Assembly: GCF_019578655.1 (NCBI RefSeq) | Contig: NC_063265.1 | Location: 16,850,285-16,914,284 of the forward strand | Length of the DNA: 64,000 bases | From: Ricinus communis | Taxonomy: Eukaryota; Streptophyta; Magnoliopsida; Malpighiales; Euphorbiaceae | Direction of reading: 5' to 3' | In this document: positions 24,788 through 37,375 of the stretch, piece by piece | Numbering within the stretch: position 1 is the stretch's first letter | Layout: each line of letters opens with the position of its first letter | The notes under the pieces: generated by a model | Database searches by the model: none | What the model was told of the DNA's origin: nothing | Seen by the model: the letters and a program-made list of their open reading frames with translations, nothing else | Program-made: the position numbers and the translations under genes

Positions 24788-26818
24788 TCAGTTCTCTTGG
24801 GTCAATTCTTCCCATCCGCTACTACTTCTGATATATTTGTCAACTACACCAAATTCCCTATTCTGATCAAGTCGCCTCGCATAGTTTTCAACAGAGATAG
24901 GACCCTTCTTCAACCTCCTGTAGTAGATAATCTCCCAAGGCCACAAGCGAGCAGAACCAAAGTATGCATCAGCAGGTAAATGCCTTTGATTTTCATTCTG
25001 AAGATCATGCCCATAATAATGTTTTATAACCAAGTGCAGCTCCTCTGAGGAAATACTTAATGAATGGCCAGAGCGCAAACTGATGGAAGGATCTGAATCT
25101 GGATTCTTCATTTGAACAGGTGCAAGCTCTGTCGTCAATTTATCTGAATCTTGACAGTTCATCTCTACAAGACTTTTTGGAGACCCCCCATTGTCAACTG
25201 TTCCTTTCTCTACTGCCACTGTGCTTATATTCGATACTTCATACAATGAGCAGGATGCCATTTGGTGGTCTTCGGTATCCTTCTCTAGAGGCTGGCCTTT
25301 CTCCATTTCAATTTCTGCTTGGGGAGGAGTCACCCCAATTTCACTGTTCACTGCCACAATTCTTTTTTCAACTTTTGCCTCCTCCAAGCCATTATCACCT
25401 TCTACAGGTTGTTCTTTTTCAGTCAAGATCTCCTTGGATTCTGGAGTAGTAACATTATCTGAAGATCCTTTCAGATTCAACTGTGCCTTGTTTGAAGAAG
25501 AAGGTAAGGGTTGACCAAGTGAGACAGACAAGGAGGTATGGGAGCTTGTTCTTGCCATAGACTTGCAGCTCTTGGATTGAGTATAATGTGATCTTGAGGT
25601 AGACCTTGATTTGGACGACAACAATCGTGCTCTAGATCTAGAGTGGGAACAAGACCTTTTCACATGCTCCAAGGACTGAGATGATGAGTGAGATCTGGAA
25701 TGGAGGGAAGACGAAAATGACCTCCTTGTTTTCTTTGTGTCATGTCCTTTTGGAGATTCAATTTCCTTCCTACTTCGCTTGTTTCCTCCGTCGTGCGTTT
25801 TCAAGGACTTATCAGTTTCATTGCCAACAGGGGAGCTTCCATTCCATATAGATTTTTGATCCTTTCCTAAGCTAGATGATTTTGTATCATTCTTGAGTAA
25901 TCTTTTTGGCATTGAATCCCTACTTGACCTTTCCTGTGACCTAGATCCAAATCTTCTTCGTTCACTTCCACCACTACCTCTTCTATCATCATGCCTAGGA
26001 TCAGACCTAGTGGAATTTCTTAGTGAAGAACTCTCTTGGGGACAATTGCGCATCTTATGACCTGAACCTCCACATTGGTAGCAAGTTGCTTGGAAATTTG
26101 CATCGCGAGAACACTTCAAATTGACTTCATTACTGTTATCTCTACCTATATCCTTTTGAGGTCTTCGTAGAGCAGGGGAGCCACCACGATAGGCCAATTG
26201 ATGGACTCCACTATCATATTTTCTCTCGTAATCTGGGCAAGGTTCATATCTCTCAAATACTACATCATTTTTAAGACCATTTTCATTCAGTTGGTAATGT
26301 AGTTGCTCACCCCATCTATCATTTTCCACTCGATCAGATTCAAACCTACCACCTTCACCCAAAAACTCTTCCCTATAGCCAGAATGCTCATCCCCAAAGT
26401 TATCTTTGGCACGATTCTTATCGTACATCACCTCTTTATCACGCATGTTAGTGGAAGCACTCCTTTTGCTAAAACCATCTGATTGCTTAACACTCGTTCT
26501 ATAATCCAGAACATTTGATCCCAACTTTCCTTTAACAGAATCCCTGCTGTGCTGTGGTTCATAGGATCTACCACCAGCCCTTGCTAATCTGTTGAACTGT
26601 CTAGGCTGTTTATTTGACCACGAAAGATTTAATGCCTCACCACAAATGTGCTTTTTTTCTAATGCTCTTAGAGCTTTCTCTGCATTTGGAGGGAACTCAT
26701 ACACCACGAATCCATATCCATCCTTTAGCCGTACATCGCATTGTCCAAACCTTTGGAAAACACGCTCAAGTTCATCTCTACGAATGCGTGATGATAGATT
26801 ACCAATATACAGGGACAT
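24788..26818 (-). CDS. SR-like RNA-binding protein: RRM, CCHC zinc knuckle, RS-rich region, conserved C-terminus
   Basis: A single coding exon gives 676 aa. Residues 1-75 form an RRM, with RNP2 as LYIGNL at residues 3-8 and an RNP1-like DGYGFVVYE. Around residues 243-257 there is one CCHC knuckle, CYQCGGSGHKMRNC (C-x2-C-x4-H-x4-C). From about 270 to 440 the chain is rich in RS, SR and SRS, as in splicing regulators. A low-complexity acidic stretch follows. The last 90 residues are ordered-looking again, with HYYGHDLQNEN, ARLWPWEIIYYRRLKKG and NREFGVVDKYI. RRM plus knuckle plus RS is the order in plant RS2Z and RSZ splicing factors, but those are much shorter and lack this C-terminus, so I leave it unnamed. 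A role in pre-mRNA splicing in the nucleus is inferred. The ATG directly follows a CTGCAG acceptor, which supports the start. An upstream non-coding exon and a TATA-like site lie at about 27381-27524. Confidence 0.9.
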   Translation of the reverse strand: MSLYIGNLSSRIRRDELERVFQRFGQCDVRLKDGYGFVVYEFPPNAEKALRALEKKHICGEALNLSWSNKQPRQFNRLARAGGRSYEPQHSRDSVKGKLGSNVLDYRTSVKQSDGFSKRSASTNMRDKEVMYDKNRAKDNFGDEHSGYREEFLGEGGRFESDRVENDRWGEQLHYQLNENGLKNDVVFERYEPCPDYERKYDSGVHQLAYRGGSPALRRPQKDIGRDNSNEVNLKCSRDANFQATCYQCGGSGHKMRNCPQESSSLRNSTRSDPRHDDRRGSGGSERRRFGSRSQERSSRDSMPKRLLKNDTKSSSLGKDQKSIWNGSSPVGNETDKSLKTHDGGNKRSRKEIESPKGHDTKKTRRSFSSSLHSRSHSSSQSLEHVKRSCSHSRSRARLLSSKSRSTSRSHYTQSKSCKSMARTSSHTSLSVSLGQPLPSSSNKAQLNLKGSSDNVTTPESKEILTEKEQPVEGDNGLEEAKVEKRIVAVNSEIGVTPPQAEIEMEKGQPLEKDTEDHQMASCSLYEVSNISTVAVEKGTVDNGGSPKSLVEMNCQDSDKLTTELAPVQMKNPDSDPSISLRSGHSLSISSEELHLVIKHYYGHDLQNENQRHLPADAYFGSARLWPWEIIYYRRLKKGPISVENYARRLDQNREFGVVDKYIRSSSGWEELTQEN

Positions 26819-27380
26819 CTGCAGCCAAATTCAAATTCTCTACATAATTATAAACTCTCTAAAGAAAGAAAATTCAATTATATTACTCGCAAGAATTCAA
26901 TCAAATCAACTTAATTTCCGAAAAACCATGTTGCTTGTGGATTGGAAAACACACACACACACACAAAAAATAAACAAAAAATGTCTATGCACCTGTGCCA
27001 AAAAGGCAAATTAGTCAAAAATTATTTAGATAGGTTTTAAGACGTTTAAATAATCATCTACTTCCTTCATACTCAATAATAACACAACTACATTATTTTA
27101 ATCCGTTTAAACACAAAATAGTTATAGAACCAGTTTACATTACCTAGACTTTATGTCCAGCTTTTCTTTTCTTTTTACTTTTTTTTTTTTTTTTTTGAAA
27201 GCTAAAACGCCAAATTTGAGAAACAAATTGAAATTTTTAAAGACAATAAACTAAAACAACCCGAGAGTCGAAAAGCGAAAAACATCAGAAAGATACAGAG
27301 GAATTTCGTCAAACACTTGCTACGCATTGAAAAAATCACATGGAGAAAGAGACACACATAAAGACAGGGACACACAAAAC
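26819..27380 (-). other. Leader intron of the RRM/RS gene
   Basis: On the minus strand the donor TTTCAG|GTTTTGTG at 27380 and the acceptor TTTGGCTGCAG at 26819, directly against the ATG, define a 562-nt intron in the 5' untranslated region. It holds an (AC)n run at 26949-26964 and a poly-T/A tract at 27180-27196. The upstream exon (about 27381-27490) has no ATG that I can see, so initiation at 26818 is expected. Leader introns often raise expression of plant housekeeping and splicing-factor genes. Confidence 0.6.
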
Positions 27381-27513
27381 CTGAAATGAATAGCAGGAGA
27401 TTGCTTTAGCTTCAATCTTCTATGTCTCTCGTTCGTGACTCGTACGTCGAATCGCGTTATAGCCTGCGGTCTCAATTAGCAGCTTCTTCTTGGTGTTTGG
27501 TTGTGTTGTTTTT

Positions 27514-27524
27514 CTTTATTTAAC
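27514..27524 (-). promoter_or_regulatory. Possible TATA box of the RRM/RS gene
   Basis: The minus-strand sequence GTTAAATAAAG sits about 25-35 bases before the start of the less AT-rich non-coding first exon. Position and composition fit a TATA element, but in DNA this AT-rich such matches are frequent. Confidence 0.3.
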
Positions 27525-27559
27525 TTCACATGACGCTCTGTTTTCCCTTTAACTTTTTT

Positions 27560-30500
27560 TATTTTTTTTATATTAGATTCTTCTCTAATTGCTTGGAACG
27601 TGGCAATTATCTGCTGGCCCTGATCTCTCCCGTTTATTGTTGGAGCCATCCGATAAGAAATTATATGCCCAAGTCAATGATAGATTTTTAGCCTTAAAAG
27701 AAAAGAAAAGAAAACATCATTTTCATTTTGTGATCATTTTTTTATGTTTTCTTCAAATGAACCAAAAAAAAAAAGAAAAAAAAAACTCTATGAGGTAATT
27801 ATTCATTATAAAAATAAAAATTACATTGTTGAATTTTCAATTTGTAAAAATCCAATTTTTTCATTCCATTCAATTATTATAATCATATTATAATTATATA
27901 ATTATATTTAAAAACAGAGTCTTAGTATTAAACAAATTCTAACATTGACGTTTAGTTATAAGTTTAGGCTCATCATAACAGCAACTTCTTCACAACCTAC
28001 TTAATAAAATAAAAATTATTTAGCTTTAAAATTATGTTATTAAAAACAAATAATACAATAATAATAAATTATTAAGACACTAATGATTAAAGTGCAAATA
28101 ATTGTATGTACATGGACTGAAAATTTCAACAACGTAATACCTATTATTATAACGAACTGTAGCTACATATTTTTTTAATTTAAAAATATGTATTAAAAAT
28201 TTATCAAAATAAAAATTTATATTTTTCCTAATGATTTACCTAACTGTTTTTATTATTTTAATCATAAATATTTTTTAATTTGGAAAATATAATAAATACA
28301 AACATTATATATCATTATGTATATATACTAAAATTATACTTTTATATTAAAATTATTGACATATTATAATTTTATTTACTAAGCATTATGTGCTGTGGCT
28401 ATTAATAAGCCACTAATATTACTAGATATGTTAACTTTACAATAGCAAAGACTAAGGGTATACTAGAACAAACATGAGGACTTTCAGTAATCTAAAGAAG
28501 AAAAATAACGGACGACCTTAAATAGTAGAAAATAATGTATTTTATTAAGAAAAAAAAAAAAGAGAAAAGCCTACACGTATGCTAAAACAAAAAAAAAATG
28601 ATAATAATAATAATAGTAGTAGTAGTATTAATTTTCTAATTGATTTATGTTAGTCTCGTATTTATCTAATATTAATCCTAATCCTAATCCTGATCTATTT
28701 ATATATATTCATTTTTAGAATTTAAAATTTTCTTGATGTGTTTAATTTTTGATACGTGAAATTTTTATTTTGACATGTATATTATTTTTGACACATAGAA
28801 TTTTATTTCAGAATTAATTAATGTATTGATTAATAAGTTATATTTCTAATTAAATACTGACTCTAATTTTAAAAAATAACATATTTATTATATTTTAATA
28901 TTATATTAACTAATAAATAATTTTCTAATCGGGATAATGATGCTAATTCTATCCTAAGAATCGTATATTAATTATATTTTAATATATATTAACTAATAAA
29001 TTGATTTTTTTTAATTGGATAATAATTCTAATTTTAGAAAATAATATTTTAAATAATATTTTAATATTATATTTAGTATTAAATTAATTATTTAATTATA
29101 TAATAAAATTTTAATCCTAAAAATAGTAATATCAATTATAGTATTAAATTATATAATACTAAAATTAATTAATAAGCATTTTTAAAATAGTTTTTATATT
29201 ATTATAATAATAAAATTTAAAAATTTAAAAAAATTAAGGACATTCAAAAATAATTAGTTTACTATTATTTTTAATATATTATAAATTAATATATTAAATA
29301 TTAAAAAATTTATTAAATTATATCTATAAATTTAATTTTATAATCAAAAAATAATCATGGTTGTACAATATATAGATAAATGATTAGTTTAAATATAATG
29401 TAATAATATATAAATTATTTAATATTAAATTTTCAATTAAAATACATAATACATATTTTTTATCGTGGTTGAAATCATCATTTTAAGGACTATCTATTTA
29501 TTTCTTTCGTCATCTTTTACTTTTTAATTTATAATTTACATCAATAAAATCATTTTTAAAAATAAATAGTAGTTTTTTTATTATGTTAATAATAATGATT
29601 CTAATATGAATATTTTTATAAATAATTATATAAAAATATATTAAATATATGTTCTTTGTGAGATTAGTAATTTATATTCAAGTATAATTTATGATTTACA
29701 AATAGTTAGGGATGACACTTCTGTATTTCTATTGTAATCAATTTCACATTTTAACTTTTTTTTTATAACTAATTTCAGCTCTGAAAACTATTTTTAGTGT
29801 TTGATCTCATTTATTTATTATCAATGTAGAAAAGAGTGTGTTACTAAACACTCAGAAGCGTGTGAAAGCATTATAATTTGTTGATATAATAGAAGACTCT
29901 CTCACTTCCTTGTAATGAAGAATAGTGACTTAATTTCAAACAAGAAAATAAGGAATTGAAGGTTTTTTATTGTGATTTGTAATGTAATTTAGGGATTTCG
30001 ATTGTGTGATTTAGAAATTTATATTTTTCTAACCGTTATTATTTAATATTTATTAATACATATTTATCATTCATCTCAATTGACCAGCTCATTAAAATAT
30101 GTCTACGGTATAATAGTTTATTCATCACGGCAGTGAAAATCAATTATAAATAAAAATTGAAATGTAAAATTCAGTAAAATAGAAATCCAGAAGTGTTAGA
30201 TGTCAAATATAGAAAATACAAAGGTAAAATAAAATATTAAGCTGTACTACCCGTAAACTTTTAATACTTTAATTTCTTTACTTGTTGGACAACATTTTAG
30301 TAAATGAATATTTTGATGCTTAATTTAGCATTTAATAAAATACTTTCAAATAATAATTGATTATTATAAGTAATATTTAATTTGGTAATGTCATAAATAA
30401 TTTCACTATATAGATTTTCAGTAAAATTAAGGTATAGTTTTGTGATCTTAATTAAATGAATCTAGCTTTATTTAAATTAATTTTAATACGTGTGTGTTAT

Positions 30501-30600
30501 TAAAAAAAATTAAAAAAAGATTTAAATTATGTAGGATAATGTCTATTAGCATTGAGAACGTTTTAATAAGCTTAAATAAAAAAAAAATTATACTAATCTA
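27560..30600. other. Very AT-rich intergenic DNA, no gene seen
   Basis: This is among the most AT-rich parts of the window. The text repeats variants of TAATATTATATTAACTAATAAAT around 28850-29300, consistent with decayed transposon or simple-sequence expansion. No coding frame or clear element boundary is visible. Confidence 0.4.
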
Positions 30601-30719
30601 ATTTGCTATACTTAAGTACTAATATGTGTGTATATTTATATGTATATGTGTGTGTTAAGACAAATAGGATAAATGTTACAAAGATACTATAGCATGATAG
30701 TTTTATTTGAGGGGATTTA

Positions 30720-32585
30720 TGAGCAATTTTTCTAGAAGTGCAAATTAACTTTTGGTCCTTAGCAAGAGACCTAAAATTTTCCTTCTTCCATTTTTCTCAT
30801 CATCGACGCCACCTCCCTCTCCCCCTGCACTTTCTATTTCCGGTCACTGCCTTTGCCGCCCCTCTGTCCCTCGCCTATGGGGAGCTACCCTCGACGTTGC
30901 TAGCCCATTGCCGTTGTTTGTGCCGCCTTCTACAGTCGAGGGAGAGCTACTCGAGAGGAGGAAGCTTCATTCCTCGCTGTCACCACTAAAATAACCACAT
31001 GACGTTGTCTTTCCCTTATTTGACACTGGATTTGAGTTCCTCACCCTCCAAACCTATAAGCAGGTCCTCCTTGCCATTGATCAATCATTTTCTAGCTCCT
31101 CTAAGCCTCATCGGAATCGAAGCTTTTCGACCTCGATCCGTGGCTTCCGGTGAGTTTCAGGCCAAGACATCTACATTTCTTAACTCATCACAGGTCAAGC
31201 TTCATATAGGCATCTCCGGATTCAAAATCCAACACTGTTGGCAGTACCGGCTTTCGGACTTTGGTGTTTAACGAACGTGCAAAAGTTCAGATTTTTGGCT
31301 CAGTATAATTTATTTTGAATTATTTAGAGATCTTAGAAGATATTTGGTGTATTAATATTAGTTATTAATAATTAATTAAATTATTTAATTAATTAGTGCT
31401 TGGTTACCTAAATACTATAGATTAAATATAGTGGTAATTATTAATTTGGTTTGTAAATTGAGGTTGTGAGTAATTAACTTATTTATGAGTCGAATCGTGA
31501 AATAATATTTATTGCCAGACTGATAATTAATATATTGTGAACTGTGTGGTGTTGCGAAGTCTGAAAAAATAATGTAATTTTGATGGCCCAACTCCTGTTA
31601 AATAATTATATAATATTTGAAGTGTTTTTTGCAGGTTATGGACCTATTATACGAGGGTAAATGTTTATATTTTATGGGAGGTTCAGCCAAATTTTTGTTC
31701 GAATTTCCGAGTCGGAATTTCTTTAGGCGGTCTAATATAGGAGACTAGGCCTAGAAAAAATTATGAATATTTTATTAATTCAATTATTTTCGAGAACAGA
31801 TAATCCGTCAGTCTAGCTAGCTTCACCCAAGGCGTAGGAGCAGACAACGGAACACGCAAAATTGTGAGTTAAAGTCATATATTCTCTGCATATGTGCCAT
31901 GCCAAATTTTTATGTAGCATATTTTATTAATAATTATTACGTACATTATTAATATTATCATCATATTAATATATTTTGTTATTGTGGTTATTGCTTGAAA
32001 ATTTTTATTATTTATTATTTTATATTTAAAAAAATTATTTATATATTTAAATTATTTATTTATTATTTATTTAAATAATAAATTTATAGATTTAATTATT
32101 TATACTTAATTTATCTAATTAATAACGTTTATGTCATTTTTCATATTATTACTGTTATGACTGCATATTGATTCATGATGAGACGTAAGTAGAACATGTC
32201 ACCTAATAGTTGTATTAGGACCGCATGCGCACCGACATTGATAAGAGAGACATGTAGTAAGGGAATACTTTTGCGACATGTCTTGGTTGAGTATAACTCT
32301 CTGGACTGAAAATTTGATTGCTGGAAGAAAGATTTTTGGTCGAGCGTTGCTCTCTGGGCGCCGACTATATCAGAAATCAAGTGATTAGACTGAATTTAAT
32401 GACTCTGATTGAGCTTCGCTCTCTGGGCGTCAGTCCTATTGAAATAAAAGAGCTAAAAGACTGCTAGTATTAGGGTTAAGGTTCTGCTAAAGTGCCTGTC
32501 CTGTATGAGTTAAAAATCATATATTTTTAAATTATATTATGCCACACACTTATTATTTTGTGATATTTTATATTATTTAATTGTC

Positions 32586-32645
<60 letters not shown>

Positions 32646-33080
32646 TTGCTCTACTTCGGATATATGATTTTAATTCATTTCGGTAGCGATCTCAATTTTA
32701 ATTTTGCAGATGACAACTAGGTTTTTACCGACTTTCTCTTGACAACCCGATTTCTTTCCTCTTCGAGCCTATTGTAATTAACTATTTTCTTTTACATTTC
32801 AAATTATTTGAAATTCTAGATTCTCCACAGTAAACCTGAAATTTTATATTTTATTTTAATCTGTTAAAAACTATAGAAAAATTATTAAGTGACCATACCA
32901 ATAGATTAATTTAATTATGTTATATTTATGTGAATAAATTATTGGTTTGACCGAGGTGTATGCATATATGCGTGGGTTGTCTAAGTTATTAATAATTACA
33001 CTTGATATGAATTTTGATGGCCTTAAATCTATCTATTTTTTAGCATCCATCACGACCCATAAAACGAGTAGTGACATAAA
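30720..33080 (+). mobile_element. LTR-retrotransposon-like block, probably a solo LTR or remnant
   Basis: A block with different composition begins near 30720 with GAGCAATTTTTCTAGAAG, then a GC-rich, CT-biased part at 30780-31270. After about 32140 there are three imperfect copies of a GCTCTCTGGGCG-type motif (about 32298, 32348 and 32427). The right end reads CATCACGACCCATAAAACG and AGTAGTGACA near 33046-33076, similar to the CACGACCC...GTGACA ends of some plant Gypsy-type LTRs. Its size and lack of pol genes fit a long solo LTR. I could not find matching target duplications, and the short frames at 30738-31271 are not convincing genes. Confidence 0.4.
32591..32643. repeat. (TA)n microsatellite
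   Basis: About 26 uninterrupted TA units inside the LTR-like block, between its GGGCG-motif part and its right end. Likely to be length-variable. Confidence 0.95.
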
Positions 33081-33089
33081 CCTTTTAAA

Positions 33090-34040
33090 ACAAATACAAT
33101 TTAATATCCCCATATGTGGCTAAATTCTTCGGCTTGAAAAACTCTGGCATCACCGTCAAGAAGGGATCCTGTTCAGTTTCTACTAACTACGACAATGCCA
33201 GCTTTAAGTGAAACTCTTCTACAAAGCTGCATCTGAACTGAACTCAATGGAGTTGGTTTCTGGTCATTGGTTAGTCTCGCAAAAAGAGGCACAAACTGAA
33301 TCATTTCTTGAGAGAAATTTCCTCTGCAAATAGTAATTTGAATTCCCTATTGCCATCTCCCTAATTAAGAAAGCAAAAGCAAAACATTATGCACAAAACA
33401 AACCCAACAAAAGCCCAAAAGGTTTAAAATTGTAGAGGACCATAGCATCCGAACAACAACAAAAGGTCCATACAAAAAGGAGAAGTCCGTTAGTGGCAAC
33501 CATACAAAACCTAACCAAAATACTAGTCCACTTTATTCCCTCAGAAAAAAGAAAAGAGGAAAAATATCCCACCCCATGCCCTCCTATCATTCATTCACCC
33601 ACCTCCATTTCCCTTTTCTTATGTTCTTTTTTATTATTAAATGTAATCATAATTTGCCCTCAACTTGTTACGTTAATATTTTTAACTCATTATTCTTATT
33701 AATTTATAAAAAATAATAAAAAATATAATTATTCTATTATCACATGTCATAAGAAAATAGTAATAAGATGAGTATTACGATAAACTACTTTATATGTTGT
33801 TACGTTCAATTAAAGACATTTTTATTTTTTTAATCTTAATCTAAGGATAAAATTAATAAAAAAAATAAAAGTAAGGCTATATTGTTATAATTAAAGAGGA
33901 ACTTGAAATAATATCGAATATTAAGATCCGAGTAGCGCAGTATGACAAATTTTAAGAGGCAAACGGTAATTACCCAGAAACCCTTAAGAAAAACAATTTT
34001 ATTATTATTATTATTATTTTCAGTTTCTTTTTAATCTTTC
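33090..34040. other. Intergenic DNA and promoter region of UEV1
   Basis: The part at 33100-33340 is less AT-rich and has a short open run on the plus strand with SGITVKKGSCSVSTNYD, ended by stops; it may be a decayed exon. From 33600 to 33980 the DNA is AT-rich, with an (ATT)n tract at about 33999-34017. A pyrimidine-rich stretch from about 34020 probably begins the UEV1 leader. Confidence 0.35.
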
Positions 34041-34188
34041 TATTGCCCTCAACTTTTCGCCTTTTCTTCGGTTTTAGCTTTGCCTTCTTCGCCTTCCTTT
34101 TTGTTTCGTAGATTCTTCACCTCTGACCTCTCTCTCTATTTCAGTTCAATCAGATCTCAAACAAAACACCTACAAACAAAATCAACCC

Positions 34189-37100
34189 ATGACGCTTGGC
34201 GGCTCAGGAGGATCTAGTGTCGTGGGTGAGTCCTGTGTTTTTCTCAGTTTGTCTCTGATCTTGTGGTTTTTGTCCCTTCTCTGACAAAATCTGCTTATGG
34301 GTTTGATTTGTTTCTTCTATTTTTTTCTAAAATTTTGATTCTTTTTCCCGATGTGGGTTTGCTTTCCTTTTTGATTTGGGATTGTGGGTTTCTGTTTTAG
34401 TTCAAGAGTTTTTTATGGCTTCCGTGGCGTAGCTCTTTGGGTCATTATTATCATAATTCTCGGGAAAAAAATTCTGATGTCCGTGTTTGATTTTTGAAAA
34501 TTAACTATATATGCTATTTTATTTTTATTCCTGTTGCTTTATTTGATGGAGGATTCTAATGAATCTGCTCTAAGATAATAGTGATGGCAACTCTAAATAC
34601 TTGGTTAACTAATTGTTGGTTGTTAGGAGATGACCTGACATTTTCTTATTTGATGAAAGGTACTGAGTCCTTGTTATACAATGGTGTTATAAATTGATGG
34701 CTCCTTTTTTCGTTGAAAGATGTTTTTATTATCAGTTGACGTTGATTTGAAATAACGAAAAGCTGACTAGTAATCCCTGTCCATATATATATAAGTAGAA
34801 GAAATTGAAATTTGCAAAAATATTATGGATATGCAGCTTTTAAAGATATGATTGTTTCAACTTATCAATCGCCCAACCCATGTTTCTATCTTTGATAGAT
34901 GATGCCCAAGGGGAACGAATTGGTATTTGGGTTTGTTTATGTTTTGTTCCTTAGAAATTCTTCTTTATCCAGGCAAGCAGGTGTGGACACTGCTTCTGTG
35001 CTTTTATGTACCAGGCTTGAAACATCTCACTCCGAATTATAGTCTAATGGGATGTGATTATTGATGATGTTGACTGATATCAATGCCTAATGGGATGTGT
35101 CCATGCATGTTTATCATAGATGCCATCATTTAAAGTAAATGCCTATGTTTCTATTCAGGGTGACTTTATATGGCCAGATTTTGACTAGGTCAGTACTGAG
35201 TAATGTGCAGGTGACATTGACATTGCCATATTGTACTTCTTATAGAGATTAACAATATTTTCATATATAAGAAGTTGAATAAATGATGTCTTTCTACAAA
35301 GAAGTGTAGTATATCGAGCGGCTGTATCTCATGGAGATAGGGAATGTCATGACATGCAATTGTTAAAACTACTACTATGTGTTAGTTGGGTTGGGCGATA
35401 GGGCGTGGTTAATCCTAAACCATAGGATGCTTTACTTGTTGCGGATTGAGAAGTTTTTTGTGGCCTTTTATTTCCCTTAACAAAGGGAATACACGTTCTC
35501 TTTCAGAAGGATTGTAATGATTAAACCAATTGAGTATGATTTATTTTTCCATAGAAGTCCATTTTGGCACTTCCTTTTTTTTTTTATATTTTATAGTTAT
35601 GTGTTATTCTGACTGTTTAATTTCTGGGCAGTCCCTCGAAACTTCAGATTGCTGGAGGAGCTTGAACGCGGTGAAAAAGGTATTGGAGATGGTACTGTAA
35701 GCTATGGAATGGATGATGGAGATGACATCTACATGCGCTCCTGGACTGGCACTGTCATTGGTCCTCACAATGTAATTGTTTCTTTTGGGTGCAATGATTA
35801 CTATTAGACCGCTCCATATGTTCAATTTTTCTACTCGTCATGTACATATACATACAACAATCTATTGGGTAATGATTCTTTGAGTATTTGCATCTGTCTT
35901 ATTACCAAAGACAGAACAAAATGTACTGCAGTTGGATTGCGGTTGTGCATTAGCTTTACTGACCTTAAGGTTCTAAATTTTAGATGCTGTCACAATCACT
36001 AATTTAGGTCCTCAACCAGTATATTCTATGTGCCTTGTTTCGTTCAACTTCTTCCCTCTTTTTCAGTTTTCAGAATGTGTATTGGCCTTCAGGTTTCAGG
36101 CTGTAGTATTTCTTTTTGTCTTTCGTCATACGTTTTCCTCGTGCATTTTCTTAGTTCGTTATGATTAGTGTTAGAGATGTCCTGTAGTTCCTTTTTGGAC
36201 ATTTATCATGTTTTTGTTTTGGACTGTATGTCAAAGATTTCAGTGATAACAGTAATAAGTACACTTCAGCATTATGGAACTCGTTTACTGAAGATCAAAT
36301 GGTGATAACTTGGATTGTTAATCTTTACTGAGTAGGTTGGGTAAATATTAGTTGCTCTTTCTGACTCATGCAAGGCAGCAGGATTTTATGGCTAAGCTGT
36401 CATTCTGCTTTATTCCTTGGTAAATCACAGACTTAAAGGGTGGATTTTAAGCCAGTAGTTGTCAATGCAGTGTGCTAATCAGCTAGCATCATGCATGGGC
36501 ACTTCTTGAACTGGCTTAAAAATTCTCTAACTACTAGTTTTGGAGAATCACTCAAATGAAAACAAGGGGAGTAGGATATTCAAGATTAACTCTAATCTCC
36601 TATGTCCAAGGTGTAAGCATATACATATTGTTCTTTAATTAAATTGAAGACAAAGCCTCTTCTTCTGGTGTAGACTTTGTGTAAATTCTACTGCATAATG
36701 TAAAGTATTATTGTTTTTATGTTTTGCTTGGGCCTCCCAACAATGAAAGGCTGTCAAGTTAATAACTGTTCCTCTCTCCTATGTCAGACTGTACATGAAG
36801 GTCGAATTTATCAGTTGAAGCTGTTCTGTGATAAAGATTACCCAGAGAAGCCACCAAGTGTTCGATTTCATTCACGGATCAATATGACTTGTGTTAACCA
36901 TGAAACTGGAGTGGTATGTTTAATGTTGAAATATTTTATTTTTGGCTTTTTGTTGTCTGTTCAGTACTTGCTCATGTTTTATTTCAAAATATTTTCTGCC
37001 TCATTGTATTAATTTATGCAAAAAGATTTGTATACTTTCATTATGTTTCTATGGTTCTTTTTGTTTGGTGGGGCAGAGATTAAGAATTTTTAGTTATATC

Positions 37101-37375
37101 AACCATCTGAGGATTGATTTATGATGGGATTGATTTAGTCCATTTGGCTGCTTGTTTGATGCGTGAACTGGAATGTAACTGAATGAGAACTTGAGAATGT
37201 TTGTTTGCTGCTTGTCAACATCCATTTGTTGCAGGTGGAACCAAAGAAGTTTGGGCTTCTTGCAAATTGGCAGCGGGAGTATACTATGGAGGATATTCTG
37301 ACGCAGCTGAAGAAGGAGATGGCTGCCCCACACAACCGGAAGCTAGTCCAACCTCCTGAGGGTACCTACTTCTAG
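34189..37375 (+). CDS. UEV1: Ubiquitin-conjugating enzyme E2 variant 1 (UEV1/MMS2 type, 4 exons)
   Basis: Exons 34189-34225, 35632-35771, 36788-36913 and 37235-37375 splice at GT-AG sites with consistent phases (1, 0, 0) into a 147-aa protein. It starts [20 protein letters not shown] and ends QPPEGTYF, and is close to plant UEV1 (MMZ) proteins over its full length. The chain is one UBC fold with the family blocks [39 protein letters not shown] and NHETGVV. The HPN motif and catalytic Cys of active E2 enzymes are absent. UEV1 has no conjugating activity alone: it pairs with UBC13 and positions the acceptor ubiquitin so that K63-linked chains form. These chains act in DNA damage tolerance, signalling and trafficking. 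The exon layout is typical of eukaryotic UEVs. The glycine-rich tip is slightly longer than in some homologues. Nothing appears broken. Confidence 0.97.

Noticed and set aside
26592..27014. 140-aa plus-strand frame over the start of the RRM gene
   Set aside because: It is antisense to the RRM and runs into the leader intron, ending in an AC-repeat-encoded TH run.
30738..31271. Three overlapping frames of 80-90 aa
   Set aside because: Pro/Leu/Ser-rich translation of the GC-rich part of an LTR-like block, with no domain.
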